From NCBI GenBank assembly GCA_038240075.1, contig JBBSEC010000111.1:1-15381 (forward strand): a stretch of 15,381 bases of DNA, written 5' to 3'. A model generated the notes under the pieces. It saw only the letters and a list, made by a program, of their open reading frames with translations. It had not been told where the DNA came from and ran no database searches. Below, in pieces: positions 6,700-13,290 of this stretch. Each line of letters starts with the position of its first letter. The first letter of the stretch is position 1. Source of the stretch: DATBAK01 sp038240075. Lineage in GTDB: Bacteria > Actinomycetota > Acidimicrobiia > IMCC26256 > PALSA-610. Both the position numbers and the translations under genes were made by a program.

Positions 6700-6930
6700 G
6701 TGCTCGACCGCATCTTGAGAATGTTCATCACTGTCTTCCACCACGAGTTGCTCGACGATCCGTACGCCTTTCCCGCGGACCAGAACGGCCAGTCGACCGC
6801 GGAGTACGCCCTCGTCATCGTGGCGGCGGCCGCGATCGTCGGCCTGCTGCTGAGCTGGATCACCAAGTCGAATGGGATCGGCACGATCTTCAACGGGGTG
6901 ATCGGCAAAGTCTTGAAGTTCATCACGTGA
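6700..6930 (+). CDS. Flp-type pilin precursor (DUF4244 family)
   Basis: A 76-residue prepilin. A 30-residue hydrophilic leader ends ...ADQNG, followed by QSTAEYALVIVAAAAIVGLLLSW. Cleavage by a prepilin peptidase is expected after G30, which leaves Glu at +5 and Tyr at +6, the hallmark of Flp pilins. The mature peptide is about 46 residues with a hydrophobic N-terminal helix and a small polar tail. This matches the actinobacterial DUF4244 pilins such as Rv3656c. The GTG at 6700 is chosen because GGAGG (6688-6692) lies 7 nt upstream; an internal ATG at 6721 lacks an RBS. The prepilin peptidase is not in the window. The gene ends in a GTGA overlap with the first TadE-like gene. Confidence 0.9.
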   Translation: MLDRILRMFITVFHHELLDDPYAFPADQNGQSTAEYALVIVAAAAIVGLLLSWITKSNGIGTIFNGVIGKVLKFIT

Positions 6931-7325
6931 CCCGTGCCCTTCGTCGGCGGGGCGCGCGCCAACGCGCGCGTCCCGACGACGGTCAAGCTGCGGTCGAGCT
7001 CGCGTTGGTGCTCCCGGCAGTGGTGTTGCTCGTGTTCGCGCTGCTGCAGTTTGCACTCGTGGGGCGCGACGAGTTGCTGGTGGTGCACGCGGCACGGGAG
7101 GCCGCGCGGGCCGCGAGTGTCGGCGCGTCGGGCTCGGCGGCGGCTTCGCGGGTGCTGCCGGGCGCGACGGTCAGTATCTCCGGCGGCGCGCACGTCGGCG
7201 ACCTCGTCGTCGCGGTCGTCTCGTACCACTCGGTCACCGACTTGCCGCTCGTCGGCCCGCTCGTTCCCGACCCCTGGCTCCACGCGACCGTGACGATGAG
7301 AACCGAGCGGGTGAGCGGTCAGTGA
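6927..7325 (+). CDS. TadE-like minor pseudopilin
   Basis: A 132-residue TadE-family protein. A basic N-terminus (RALRRRGARQRARP) is followed by DDGQAAVELALVLPAVVLLVFALLQF, the conserved G-x-A-x-V-E-x-A-L-x-x-P TadE motif with Glu at the +5-type position, then a helix and an exported beta-rich domain. TadE proteins are minor pilin-like parts processed by the same peptidase and thought to initiate or cap the pilus. The GTG at 6927 overlaps the pilin stop (GTGA). The last residues ...HATVTMRTERVSGQ lie inside the duplicated region described below, but the frame is intact. Position equals Rv3655c. Confidence 0.85.
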   Translation: MTRALRRRGARQRARPDDGQAAVELALVLPAVVLLVFALLQFALVGRDELLVVHAAREAARAASVGASGSAAASRVLPGATVSISGGAHVGDLVVAVVSYHSVTDLPLVGPLVPDPWLHATVTMRTERVSGQ

Positions 7326-7399
7326 CGAACGTCGGCGAAACCCGTGTGACAACGAGCGAGCACGCGACCGTGGGGACCGAGCGGGTGAGCGGTCAGTGA
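7322..7399 (+). CDS. Repeat-borne 25-codon mini-cistron, copy 1
   Basis: Created by the 74-bp duplication: GTG at 7322 overlaps the first TadE-like stop (GTGA), and TGA at 7397 overlaps the next GTG. The peptide begins MTNVGETRVTTSE and ends TERVSGQ. It has no membrane segment or domain. A 74-nt unit equals 25 sense codons plus stop minus a 4-nt overlap, which is why coupling is preserved. It is likely to be translated only if ribosomes re-initiate through it; the peptide itself may be meaningless. Confidence 0.3.
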   Translation: MTNVGETRVTTSEHATVGTERVSGQ

Positions 7400-7473
7400 C
7401 GAACGTCGGCGAAACCCGTGTGACAACGAGCGAGCACGCGACCGTGGGGACCGAGCGGGTGAGCGGTCAGTGA
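7396..7473 (+). CDS. Repeat-borne 25-codon mini-cistron, copy 2
   Basis: Identical peptide to copy 1, joined at its 5' end by GTGA (7396-7399) and at its 3' end by GTGA (7470-7473) to the second TadE-like gene. Re-initiating ribosomes must cross both mini-cistrons to reach that gene. Confidence 0.3.
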   Translation: MTNVGETRVTTSEHATVGTERVSGQ

Positions 7474-7850
7474 CGAACGTCGGCGAACACGGGTCGGTCG
7501 CCGTGCTGTTCTGTGGGCTGCTCGCGCTCGCGGTCGTGTTGACGCTGGCGATCGGTTCCCTCGGAGGCGCAGTCGTGCTCGCGGGGCGAGCCGAGGCCGC
7601 GGCCGACGCAGCCGCGTTGGCCGCTGCCGATTCAGTCGCGCTCGGCAACCGGTCGTCGGCGTGTGCGGCCGCGAGCCGCGTCGCCGAGCTCGACGGTGCG
7701 CACCTCGTCGAATGCGACCTCGAAACTGACGCGGTCGAAGTGCTCGTGCAGCTGACGGGCGACGATCGCAGTGTTGCCGGACATCGGGTGCGGGCCCGGT
7801 CGCGTGCCGAGATCGATCTCAGCGGCCCGCGAGGAGGTGCAGGAGGCTGA
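7470..7850 (+). CDS. Second TadE-like protein (helicase/secretion neighborhood, Rv3654c type)
   Basis: A 126-residue protein beginning MTNVGEHGSVAVLFCGLLALAVVLTLAIGSLGGAVV: a short polar leader, one membrane helix, then RAEAAADAAALAAADSVALG, the alanine-rich helix typical of the TadG/Rv3654c group, and a small exported domain with two cysteines (about residues 55 and 71) that could form a disulfide. It is the expected last gene of the pilus operon in this neighbourhood. The GTG at 7470 lies in the third, partial repeat copy. The 3' end overlaps the helicase gene, which runs the other way, by 32 bp. Its function beyond a minor structural part of the pilus is not established. Confidence 0.78.
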   Translation: MTNVGEHGSVAVLFCGLLALAVVLTLAIGSLGGAVVLAGRAEAAADAAALAAADSVALGNRSSACAAASRVAELDGAHLVECDLETDAVEVLVQLTGDDRSVAGHRVRARSRAEIDLSGPRGGAGG

Positions 7851-10095
7851 TCGCGCCCCGTTTGTCGAGGTATTCGTTCCAGTTCCCGCACTTCGGCGAC
7901 TGCACGCACGACGGGCAGCCGTCGTCACACGGGCACGCCGCGATGAGGTCGAGCGTCGCGTCGACGTGCCGCGCCGCGGCGGCATACGCAAGCTCCGCAA
8001 TGCCGGCGCCACCCGGGTAGCCGTCGTAGACGAAGATCGTCGGTTCGCCGGTCTGCGGATGCGTGGCCATCGAGACGCCGCCGACGTCCCAGCGGTCGCA
8101 GATGGTGAAGAGCGGGAGCAACCCGATGAGCCCGTGCTCGGCCGCGTGCACGGTGCGGAGCAGCGCGTCGGGCTCGATACCGGTCGCGAGCAACGGGTCG
8201 AGCGGAACGGTGTACCAGCAGGCGCGGGTCGTGAGGGTGCGCGGTGGCAGGTCGAGCTCGCAGACCTCGATCACCTCGCGGGTCGAGATCCGTGTGCGTT
8301 GGTACGCGTGAACAAGGTTGGTCACCTCGACCGCGCCGAGATGCACGGTGCCGGGTCCGATGTCGGCGCGCTCGTCGATCGCGACGATCGAGATGTCGGT
8401 GTCGACGCGCGGTTGCGTGTACTCGTCGCGGTCGGAGGATTCGAGCCAGGCCACGTGGTTCAGCTGGTCGAGCCGGGTCACGCGGTACTGCTGACCCTGA
8501 TGGAGATACAGCGCGCCGGGATGGGCGGCGCTGTACACGCGCGCGTCGTCGACGGTGCCGACCTCGCGCTCGGTGTCCTCGTCGACGAGGTGGTACTCCA
8601 CGCCGTTCCCGCTGCGGAGCCCGATTCCGGCCGCCGGGCGATCGCCGCCCGTCCAATACATCTTCCCGCCCCGTGGCTTCAGGAGATCATCGTGCACGAA
8701 GGCGCGCACTGTGTCGTCGAGCCCGTCGCCGAACCACTGCTCGTCGCTCGGTTGCAGCGGGAGCTCGTGCGCCGCGCACGCGACCTGCGCGTTGCGCACG
8801 AACGGGTTGTCGGGATTCACGACCGCACGCTCGGGAAGACGGTGGGTCAGCTCGGCGGGATGGGCCATGTACCACTGGTCGAGCTGATCGTCGCCCGCGA
8901 CGAGCACTGCGGTGGACCGCCGGCCGGTGCGGCCCGCTCGTCCGGCCTGCTGCCAGAGCGACGCGAGCGTGCCCGGAAAGCCATTGAGCACGATGGCGTC
9001 GAGCCCGCCCACGTCGATTCCGAGCTCGAGCGCGTTGGTGGCCGCGACACCGACGAGCTTGCCCGACGTGAGGTCGGTTTCGAGCACGCGCCGTTCGTCG
9101 GCGCGGTAACCCGACCGGTACGCGGCGACCCGCGGCGCGAGCAGGGGCGCGCTGTGCTCGAGGTCGCGGCGCGCGTACTGCGCGACGAGCTCGGCGCCGC
9201 GGCGGCTGCGGGTGAACGCCAGCGTTTGATGACCGTCGCGCACGAACGACGCGAGAAGTCGTCCGGCTTCGACGTTGGCCGACGCCCGTGCGCCGGTGTG
9301 CTCATCGAGCAACGGCCGCTGCCAGCAGGCGACGATCCGCTCCGAGCGGGGTGCGCCGTCGTCGTCGATCAACGTCACCGGCGCGCCGCACAACGTCGAC
9401 GCGAGCTCGGCCGGGTTCCCGATCGTCGCGCTGGCGAAGCAGAACGTGGGTTGCGATTTGTAGTGCTCGCACACGCGTTGGAGTCGCCGGAGGAGCAGCG
9501 CGACGTGACTTCCGAAGATGCCGCGCAGCGTGTGGAGCTCGTCGATCACGACGTAACGCAGGCGCATGAGGAACGTCGACCACCGTTGATGTGACGGCAG
9601 GATGCCCATGTGCAGCATCTCGGGGTTGGTGAGTACGACGTTGGCGTTGCGGCGGGCCCACGCGCGGTCGTCGGTCGGCGTGTCGCCGTCGTAGCTGACG
9701 GCCTTCAGGCCGGGTACCAACCACGAGCGCAGGGATCGCAGCTGATCCTGCGCCAGCGCCTTCGTGGGGAAGATGAGGAGTGCGGTGTCCTTGTGCCCGG
9801 ACACGACACTCTCGACGATCGGAAGCTGGTAGCAGAGCGATTTCCCCGACGCGGTGCCCGTCGCGACGACGATGTTCGTGCGCGCGCGCAGCGCGTCGAT
9901 CGCGGCGGCCTGATGCGTCCAGAGCCGCTCGACGCCGCGGCTCGCGAGGCGTTCGCCGAGCTCGGCGGGCAACGGTTCCGCGAGGTCGGCGAACGCGGCC
10001 GGTCGCGCCGGCATCGTCTCGCGGTAGACGAGTCGGTCCCTGAACTCCGGGTTCGCGCCCAGCATCTCGAGCGTGTCGATGGAATCCACGCTCAC
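7819..10095 (-). CDS. Hrq1/MrfA-type DEAH-box helicase with DUF1998-like C-terminus
   Basis: A 758-residue superfamily 2 helicase of the 'helicase/secretion neighborhood' group (Rv3649 type), related to Hrq1 and to Bacillus MrfA, which acts in repair of mitomycin-type DNA damage. Q-like motif ...WTHQAAAI, Walker A TGTASGKS with K85, Walker B VIDELH (185-188), motif III SAT, and motif VI QQAGRAGRTGR are all present. The C-terminal domain ends in a cysteine cluster C-x-C-x3-C-x2-C-x5-C (721-736), followed by GNWNEYLDK, a probable metal site. The GTG at 10095 is preferred over a TTG at 10173, as the latter lies upstream of a possible -10; an ATG at 10065 is an alternative. Although fixed beside pilus genes across Actinobacteria, it is convergent with them and its link to pili is unexplained. 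Confidence 0.9.
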   Translation of the reverse strand: MSVDSIDTLEMLGANPEFRDRLVYRETMPARPAAFADLAEPLPAELGERLASRGVERLWTHQAAAIDALRARTNIVVATGTASGKSLCYQLPIVESVVSGHKDTALLIFPTKALAQDQLRSLRSWLVPGLKAVSYDGDTPTDDRAWARRNANVVLTNPEMLHMGILPSHQRWSTFLMRLRYVVIDELHTLRGIFGSHVALLLRRLQRVCEHYKSQPTFCFASATIGNPAELASTLCGAPVTLIDDDGAPRSERIVACWQRPLLDEHTGARASANVEAGRLLASFVRDGHQTLAFTRSRRGAELVAQYARRDLEHSAPLLAPRVAAYRSGYRADERRVLETDLTSGKLVGVAATNALELGIDVGGLDAIVLNGFPGTLASLWQQAGRAGRTGRRSTAVLVAGDDQLDQWYMAHPAELTHRLPERAVVNPDNPFVRNAQVACAAHELPLQPSDEQWFGDGLDDTVRAFVHDDLLKPRGGKMYWTGGDRPAAGIGLRSGNGVEYHLVDEDTEREVGTVDDARVYSAAHPGALYLHQGQQYRVTRLDQLNHVAWLESSDRDEYTQPRVDTDISIVAIDERADIGPGTVHLGAVEVTNLVHAYQRTRISTREVIEVCELDLPPRTLTTRACWYTVPLDPLLATGIEPDALLRTVHAAEHGLIGLLPLFTICDRWDVGGVSMATHPQTGEPTIFVYDGYPGGAGIAELAYAAAARHVDATLDLIAACPCDDGCPSCVQSPKCGNWNEYLDKRGAISLLHLLAGR

Positions 10096-10132
10096 GGTCG
10101 CGCTCGCTCGTCTCGTTTCGGATCCACGCCCG

Positions 10133-10141
10133 AGTATCGCA
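10133..10141 (-). promoter_or_regulatory. Possible extended -10 for the helicase gene
   Basis: On the minus strand TGCGATACT resembles the extended -10 TGnTATAAT (four of six in the hexamer). Transcription would begin near 10126, about 30 nt before the chosen GTG. No clear -35. It falls in the 108-bp gap after the LCP gene. Confidence 0.35.
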
Positions 10142-10203
10142 GTCGTCCGCTCGCCGCTGCGACGCCCACGCAAGCGAGAGCGTCGGGATGCTCCAGTGGC
10201 GCT

Positions 10204-11133
10204 CTAATGCGATTCGAGGACGCCGTCGTCGGCGAAGTCGGCGAACGCGGCCGAAGCACCCGACAGGAGCGGGAGGCACTGGCCGCTACCGACCGGGATC
10301 GTGTAGTTGCGGATGTTCGCGGGGTTCACCGACTCCGCGAGCCGACCGAGGCGGTAGAGGTCGTTGAGGCTCGCGCCGGTGATCGTGGCGTTGCGACCGA
10401 GCAGCGCGAGGAGCCGGAACGCTCCGGTCGGCGTGTCGGCGCGCTGACGCAGTTGCGCCATCGCGTCGAGGAGGAGTGCGGCTTGATTCGCCGTGCGGGT
10501 GATGTCGCCACGCGGGAAATCGTGGCGGTCGCGCGAGAACGCCAGCGCGCCTCCGCCGTCGACGTGGTACGGCCCGGGACTGAAGTACGCGCCCGAGTCG
10601 TGGTCGTTCATGGTGCTCGTCACGTTGATCGTCACGCCGCCGACGCTGTTCACGAGCGCGCCGAACCCGGCGAAGTCGACGAGCACCGAATACGTGAGGT
10701 GGATGCCCAACAGGTTGTCGATCGTCTGGGCCATCAACGTGGGGCCGCCGTAGGCATTGGCTGCGTTGATCTTCCCGCTGCCGTTGCCCGGGATCGACGC
10801 GCAGGTGTCGCGCGGGATGTTGAGGACCGTGCCCTTCTTGAGGTGCGGGTTGACCGCGAGCACGTGGAGCGCGTCGCCGCGCGAGCCGCCAACGCCGGGC
10901 CGCAGGTCGCTGCCGATGAACAGGATGAACTGCGTGCCGCTCGGCTCACCCTCGTAGTTGGCGGTCGCGAGCTTCTGTACCTTGATGAGGGTCTTGCCCG
11001 AGGCGAGCGGGATGCGGACCCCGTGGAGCCACGCCGTCACCAGCCCGGCGAACGCGAGCACCACGACCGTGATGCCGATTGTGAAACCGCGCAGCACGCG
11101 CACCGCCCAATGGCGTCGCTTGGGCACGCTCAT
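10204..11133 (-). CDS. LytR-CpsA-Psr (LCP) family cell-wall glycopolymer transferase
   Basis: A 309-residue membrane-anchored LCP protein. The N-terminus is basic, with one membrane helix (about 16-37); the catalytic domain is outside. The core motifs are IGSDLRPGVGGSRGDALHVL (substrate/metal-binding D and R residues), LNIPRDT, GKINAANAYGGP, VDFAGF, and ALAFSRDRHDFPRGDITR. LCP enzymes move lipid-linked glycopolymers (teichoic acid, arabinogalactan or capsule) to peptidoglycan. The usual closing 'RxxRQ' reads R-T-A-N-Q, so the second Arg is Asn; I recall this in some actinobacterial LCPs but cannot check. No LytR C-terminal extension is present. The ATG overlaps the stop of the lipoprotein gene (ATGA, 11133-11130), implying joint expression at the cell surface. 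Confidence 0.9.
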   Translation of the reverse strand: MSVPKRRHWAVRVLRGFTIGITVVVLAFAGLVTAWLHGVRIPLASGKTLIKVQKLATANYEGEPSGTQFILFIGSDLRPGVGGSRGDALHVLAVNPHLKKGTVLNIPRDTCASIPGNGSGKINAANAYGGPTLMAQTIDNLLGIHLTYSVLVDFAGFGALVNSVGGVTINVTSTMNDHDSGAYFSPGPYHVDGGGALAFSRDRHDFPRGDITRTANQAALLLDAMAQLRQRADTPTGAFRLLALLGRNATITGASLNDLYRLGRLAESVNPANIRNYTIPVGSGQCLPLLSGASAAFADFADDGVLESH

Positions 11134-11795
11134 GGTTTCGCCGTCGTGGTCGTCGCGGTCTGCGAGGTCGACGAATCACCGTTGGCGCGGTTGACGACGA
11201 GGTCGTAGCCGGTGATGTGCCACTGCTTCTTGGCGTTCGGTTCGAACACGAAGTTTCCGATCCGACTGACGGTGAGGGGTCCCTGCGCGGTCGTTCCCTT
11301 GATGGTGAGCGCGAACTGCCCCCCGACCATGACGAGCCGGCCCTTGTCTTCGAGCCCGGTCAGCACGAGCGGTCCCTTGGCCGCGCTGGTGACGGTCGTG
11401 ATGACGGGAACGCCTTGATCGCTGAGCGCCGCGAAGTCGCGGCCCTTGGGCCCGACGCGCGACGCGAGCGCCGGCGAGAAGTACGCCGACATGGCGGAGA
11501 CCGACGAGCCGGTGAACAACGGCTTCGTGATGCCGGCGGCGATGTACTTGTTGATCAGGTCGCGGATGCTGCTGGCAACGGAGCGACTGAACGGCACCGA
11601 GGTTCCCGACGACTGCACCGTGAGCGATCCGAGGTGAAGTGCGAGCGAGACCGGTTTGCCCTGCGCATTCGTCGACGGCACGGTGCTGCTCGTCGAAGCG
11701 TGCTTCTTGGAGCCGCTGCAGGAGACGAGGAGCATCACCGCAACGCACGCGAGCGCGACCGGGCCCGCGAAATGCTTCCGACGTGAGGGGGACAT
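11130..11795 (-). CDS. Putative lipoprotein coupled to the LCP gene
   Basis: A 221-residue protein with a lipoprotein signal: SRRKHFAGPVALACVAVMLLVSC, with Cys26 the likely lipidated residue. A Ser/Thr-rich linker follows, then a folded domain of about 170 residues with beta-rich pattern and no motif I recognise, ending in a Thr-rich tail (TATTTTAKP). It is expected on the outer face of the membrane. The ATG at 11795 gives a compact signal peptide; an in-frame TTG at 11837 would add 14 residues ahead of it. Coupling to the LCP transferase by a 4-nt overlap suggests a role in the same cell-wall step, but that is context only. Confidence 0.75.
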   Translation of the reverse strand: MSPSRRKHFAGPVALACVAVMLLVSCSGSKKHASTSSTVPSTNAQGKPVSLALHLGSLTVQSSGTSVPFSRSVASSIRDLINKYIAAGITKPLFTGSSVSAMSAYFSPALASRVGPKGRDFAALSDQGVPVITTVTSAAKGPLVLTGLEDKGRLVMVGGQFALTIKGTTAQGPLTVSRIGNFVFEPNAKKQWHITGYDLVVNRANGDSSTSQTATTTTAKP

Positions 11796-11818
11796 GTCGA
11801 CCCAGGTTGCCACGTTGC

Positions 11819-11834
11819 ACGCCGAGATCGGCGT
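11819..11834. other. Short perfect dyad between the RCK and lipoprotein genes
   Basis: acgccg (11819-11824) and cggcgt (11829-11834) form a 6-bp stem around AGAT, located 24 nt past the stop of the RCK gene ending at 11858. It lacks a U-tract on the minus strand, so it is at best a weak terminator or pause site. Confidence 0.3.
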
Positions 11835-11857
11835 CAATCCCGCGTCGGCGGTGACGA

Positions 11858-12520
11858 TTAGAGCCCGGTGAGAAGGCGGCGGACCGACTCTTCAGACTCG
11901 GTGGTCACCAGCGCCAGCACCTCGTCGCCGGGATAGAGCACGGTGTCGCCCCGGGCGAAGAGCACATGGTCGTCGCGCACGATGGCGACGAGCGTCGCGT
12001 CGCGCGGCACCTGGAGGTCGCGGATCGCCTGGCCGGAGATCGGCGCGTCCTCGGCCAACGTGACCTCGACGAGGCGCACCTGTCCACCCTCGAGCTGGAA
12101 CAACCGCACGAGTCGCCCGACGCTCACGGCTTCGTCGACGAGCGCGGTGATCAGATGGGGAGTCGAGACCGACAGGTCGACGCCCCACGACTCGTTGAAC
12201 AACCAGTGGTTCTTCGGGTGGTTCACGCGGGCGATGACGCGCGGAACCGCGAACTCCTGCTTCGAGAGCAGGGAGATGACGAGATTGTCCTCGTCGTCTC
12301 CGGTTGCCGCGACGACGACGTCGCACGTGTCGACCTTCGCGTCGCGCAGCGAGTTGACCTCGCACGCGTCGGCGACGCGCAGCTCGATGCCCGCGACCTT
12401 GTCGAGGCGGGCGGCGACTTCGGGGACCTTCTCGAGCAACAGGACGTCGTGCTCGTTCCCGACCAGCTCGCGCGCGATGAACCAACCGACGTTGCCCGCA
12501 CCTGCGATTGCGACGCGCAT
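11858..12520 (-). CDS. TrkA/RCK-type potassium regulatory protein (CeoC-like)
   Basis: A 220-residue cytosolic protein with an N-terminal Rossmann (TrkA_N/RCK_N) domain: G-A-G-N-V-G (residues 7-12) and the acidic E at the end of strand 2 (LLLEK) bind NAD(H) or ATP/ADP. VVAATGDDEDN is the conserved mid-domain loop. A TrkA_C/RCK_C domain (about residues 140-220, GQAIRDLQVPRDATLVAIVR and YPGDEVLALV) follows. Such proteins gate K+ uptake systems by nucleotide or c-di-AMP binding. It starts by a TGATG overlap with the next RCK gene upstream and matches the Rv2691/Rv2692 pair. No TrkH/KtrB channel gene is in the window. Confidence 0.9.
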   Translation of the reverse strand: MRVAIAGAGNVGWFIARELVGNEHDVLLLEKVPEVAARLDKVAGIELRVADACEVNSLRDAKVDTCDVVVAATGDDEDNLVISLLSKQEFAVPRVIARVNHPKNHWLFNESWGVDLSVSTPHLITALVDEAVSVGRLVRLFQLEGGQVRLVEVTLAEDAPISGQAIRDLQVPRDATLVAIVRDDHVLFARGDTVLYPGDEVLALVTTESEESVRRLLTGL

Positions 12521-13191
12521 CAGTGGTGTCCCGAGGTGTCGGCGGTTTCGTCGAGGCGTTCCTGGAGCTCCCCGAGGGTGCCCGAGGTGACGATGAAGTG
12601 CAGGATGTCGCCTTCTTGGCCGACGAGCTCGGCATCGAAGATCCGCGCCGAACCGAGGCGCGTGACCGAGACGAGCTTGCACCGCCCGGGTTCTTCGAGC
12701 TGGCTGAGCGGTCGACCGGCCCAGCTCGGCGGGAGGTCGCGCTCGACGAGGGCGACCTGCCCGCTGGAGTCGGTCCAGCTGGCGGCGTGATCACCCGGGA
12801 GGAGGCGGCGCAGCACCTGGTCGGTGGTCCACGCGACCGTCGCGACGGTGGGGATGCCGAGACGCTGGTAGATCGCCGCGCGGCGCGGGTCGTAGATGCG
12901 GGCGACGACCCGCTCGATCTCGAACGTCTCGCGCGCTACTCGCGCGGCCATGATGTTGGAGTTGTCGCCGCTCGTCACCGCGGCGAACGCGCCGGCCTGG
13001 TCGATCTGCGCTTCGAGCAGCGTGTCGCGGTCGAAGCCGAAACCGACGACGGTCTTGCCGCCGAACGATGGCGGCAGGCGGCGGAACGCTTCCTTCCGCT
13101 TGTCGACGACCGAGACGGTGTGCCCACCGAGCTCGAGGGCTCCGGCCAACTCGCTGCCGACCCGGCCGCATCCGACGACCACGACATGCAC
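12520..13191 (-). CDS. TrkA/RCK-type potassium regulatory protein (CeoB-like)
   Basis: A 223-residue RCK protein, partner of the downstream one. The Rossmann motif is G-C-G-R-V-G with D in VSVVDKR at the end of strand 2, so nucleotide binding looks intact. AVTSGDNSNIMAARVARE is the characteristic loop and helix. The RCK_C part (about 140-215) contains RPLSQLEEPGRCKLVSVTR and GDILHFIV. The GTG at 13191 is supported by GGGAG 7 nt upstream. The two RCK genes have separated enough to act as different subunits, probably a heteromeric ring. It lies 99 bp downstream of the KimA-like transporter on the same strand. Confidence 0.9.
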   Translation of the reverse strand: MHVVVVGCGRVGSELAGALELGGHTVSVVDKRKEAFRRLPPSFGGKTVVGFGFDRDTLLEAQIDQAGAFAAVTSGDNSNIMAARVARETFEIERVVARIYDPRRAAIYQRLGIPTVATVAWTTDQVLRRLLPGDHAASWTDSSGQVALVERDLPPSWAGRPLSQLEEPGRCKLVSVTRLGSARIFDAELVGQEGDILHFIVTSGTLGELQERLDETADTSGHH

Positions 13192-13264
13192 TCTGGTACT
13201 CCCGCCTTCAACGATGTGGCGGCATCGTAACCGGGGCCCTGTCGGAGCCCGAACCGGCCGCTGA

Positions 13265-13285
13265 GCCGCGGTGCGACGCCGCGGC
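13265..13285. other. GC-rich hairpin between the transporter and RCK genes
   Basis: gccgcgg (13265-13271) and ccgcggc (13279-13285) make a 7-bp stem with a 7-nt loop, 5 nt past the transporter stop. There is no U-tract, so it may attenuate or process rather than terminate; the transporter and RCK genes could still be one transcript. Confidence 0.4.
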
Positions 13286-13290
13286 GATGG

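Larger units (their letters stand above)
7302..7487 (+). repeat. 74-bp tandem repeat, 2.5 copies, spanning a stop/start junction
   Basis: Units start at 7302, 7376 and 7450. The first two are identical over all 74 bases; the third is the first 38 bases and then runs into the native coding sequence. Each unit contains the end of the TadE-like gene (…ERVSGQ stop) and the start of the next gene (GTG ACG AAC GTC GGC GAA) with their GTGA overlap. About 12 nt of the unit's end (cacgcgaccgtg, 7361-7372) also matches 7281-7292 in the first TadE-like gene, so the duplicated block probably began there. Bases 7340-7360 have no evident direct source in the flanks. Perfect identity suggests a recent event, or an assembly artefact. 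Confidence 0.97.

Noticed and set aside
7323..7325. Selenocysteine read-through at the TGA ending the first TadE-like gene, prompted by selC in the window
   Set aside because: The frame beyond this TGA soon meets another TGA, no Sec-insertion hairpin is evident, and the TGA is explained by the GTGA overlap with the next start.
7302..7487. CRISPR-like array
   Set aside because: The units are directly adjacent with no spacers and consist of coding sequence from the flanking genes.
7771..9594. 607-codon open frame on the plus strand opposite the helicase
   Set aside because: It is antisense to a helicase with intact motifs; its composition (Arg, Asp, Val, His-rich) is what the opposite strand of a GC-rich gene gives, and no RBS or domain is seen.
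9610..11208. 532-codon open frame on the plus strand opposite the helicase 5' end and the LCP gene
   Set aside because: It crosses two real genes and their gap on the other strand, has no recognisable motif, and has the biased composition of a shadow frame.
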